Shown piece by piece: positions 63,898 through 64,000 of a stretch of DNA of 64,000 bases. The position numbers and the translations under genes were made by a program. The notes beneath the pieces were generated by a model. It saw only the letters and a list, made by a program, of their open reading frames with translations. It was not told the DNA's origin and searched no databases. Position 1 is the first letter of the stretch; the number at the start of each line of letters is the position of its first letter. Source of the DNA: Allobosea sp. Tri-44 (GTDB lineage Bacteria > Pseudomonadota > Alphaproteobacteria > Rhizobiales > Beijerinckiaceae); contig NZ_NBDP01000003.1 of the NCBI RefSeq assembly GCF_004123845.1, positions 887,084 through 951,083 on the forward strand, read 5' to 3'.

Positions 63898-64000
63898 TCA
63901 AGCGTCTTGTTCGCGCCATGGTTGTTGGTCCCGGATGACGGCATTGAGGATCGTGACGAGTTTTCGGGCCGTCGCGATGATGGCGACGAGCTTTGGCTTT
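63898..64000 (-). mobile_element. IS110-family transposase, 3' end only (cut by window edge)
   Basis: The minus strand from the right edge reads KPKLVAIIATARKLVTILNA, then VIRDQQPWREQDA and a TGA stop at 63898-63900. This is the characteristic C-terminus of IS110/IS116/IS902 transposases (the segment after the Tnp20 domain, ending R-D-x-x-P-W). At most 34 codons are in view, so completeness, the subgroup and the left end cannot be judged. The 97 bases on the far side up to gatC hold the palindromic repeat. Confidence 0.82.

Overview
The window is a gene-dense, high-G+C chromosomal segment of an alphaproteobacterium. It most resembles Hyphomicrobiales (Rhizobiales), perhaps Bosea or a relative. 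The evidence is the order dusB-ntrB-ntrC-ntrY-ntrX-hfq-hflX with ispDF divergent from dusB, the fused ispDF, a pyruvate dehydrogenase (PDH) operon whose E1-beta carries its own lipoyl domain, a DUF2865 protein, a DUF1127 protein, and palindromic intergenic repeats of a kind common in this order. The genus is an inference. Nothing here proves it.

Layout. 1-5.5 kb: start of recJ (cut by the window edge), a DHA2-type MFS exporter, two tandem paralogous small secreted four-cysteine proteins, guaB and a MAPEG protein. 5.6-10.1 kb: an RND efflux adaptor and pump, overlapping by one base. 10.2-14.7 kb: a DUF2865 protein, a malyl-CoA/methylmalyl-CoA lyase-like enzyme, hspQ and a frameshifted FAD oxidoreductase. 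14.7-24.1 kb (minus strand): the nitrogen regulatory block dusB-ntrBC-ntrYX-hfq-hflX. 24.2-28.1 kb: ispDF, pncC and a membrane-fused spermidine-synthase-like protein. 28.1-38.4 kb (minus strand): pyruvate dehydrogenase and lipoate block, pdhA-pdhB-(secreted protein)-pdhC-(SGNH hydrolase)-lpdA-(secreted hydrolase)-three YeaQ/GlsB-type membrane proteins-lipA-ratA. 38.6-41.3 kb: ftsB, a membrane SGNH-like protein, tRNA-Lys(TTT), a small secreted protein and a PRC-barrel protein. 41.3-45.1 kb: nnrDE, then glnB-glnA with a strong terminator. 45.1-49 kb: a possible surface-glycan patch (parallel beta-helix protein, FkbM methyltransferase, glycosyltransferase). 49.3-58.5 kb: parE, LysR regulator, small pilin-like protein, hydrolase, RhlE-like helicase, diguanylate cyclase, IscA-type protein, Ldh_2 dehydrogenase and GFA protein. 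58.6-64 kb: winged-helix/TPR regulator, DUF1127, MmcQ-like, PhzF-like, gatA and gatC, and at the right edge the 3' end of an IS110-family transposase next to a palindromic repeat.

How the genes fit together. NtrB/NtrC, NtrY/NtrX, GlnB and GlnA are the nitrogen-status sensing and ammonium-assimilation core. The PDH operon plus LipA supplies E1, E2, E3 and the lipoyl cofactor on the E2 and E1-beta lipoyl domains. No CRISPR array, prophage, toxin-antitoxin locus or recognisable defence island was seen. The less ordinary items are the tandem four-cysteine secreted family, a lyase that looks like the Chloroflexus 3-hydroxypropionate-cycle enzyme, the beta-helix/FkbM/glycosyltransferase patch, unexplained secreted proteins inside the PDH operon, several families of palindromic repeats, and the IS110 end beside a palindrome. 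All family assignments come from reading the translations and recalled family knowledge. No database search was possible.
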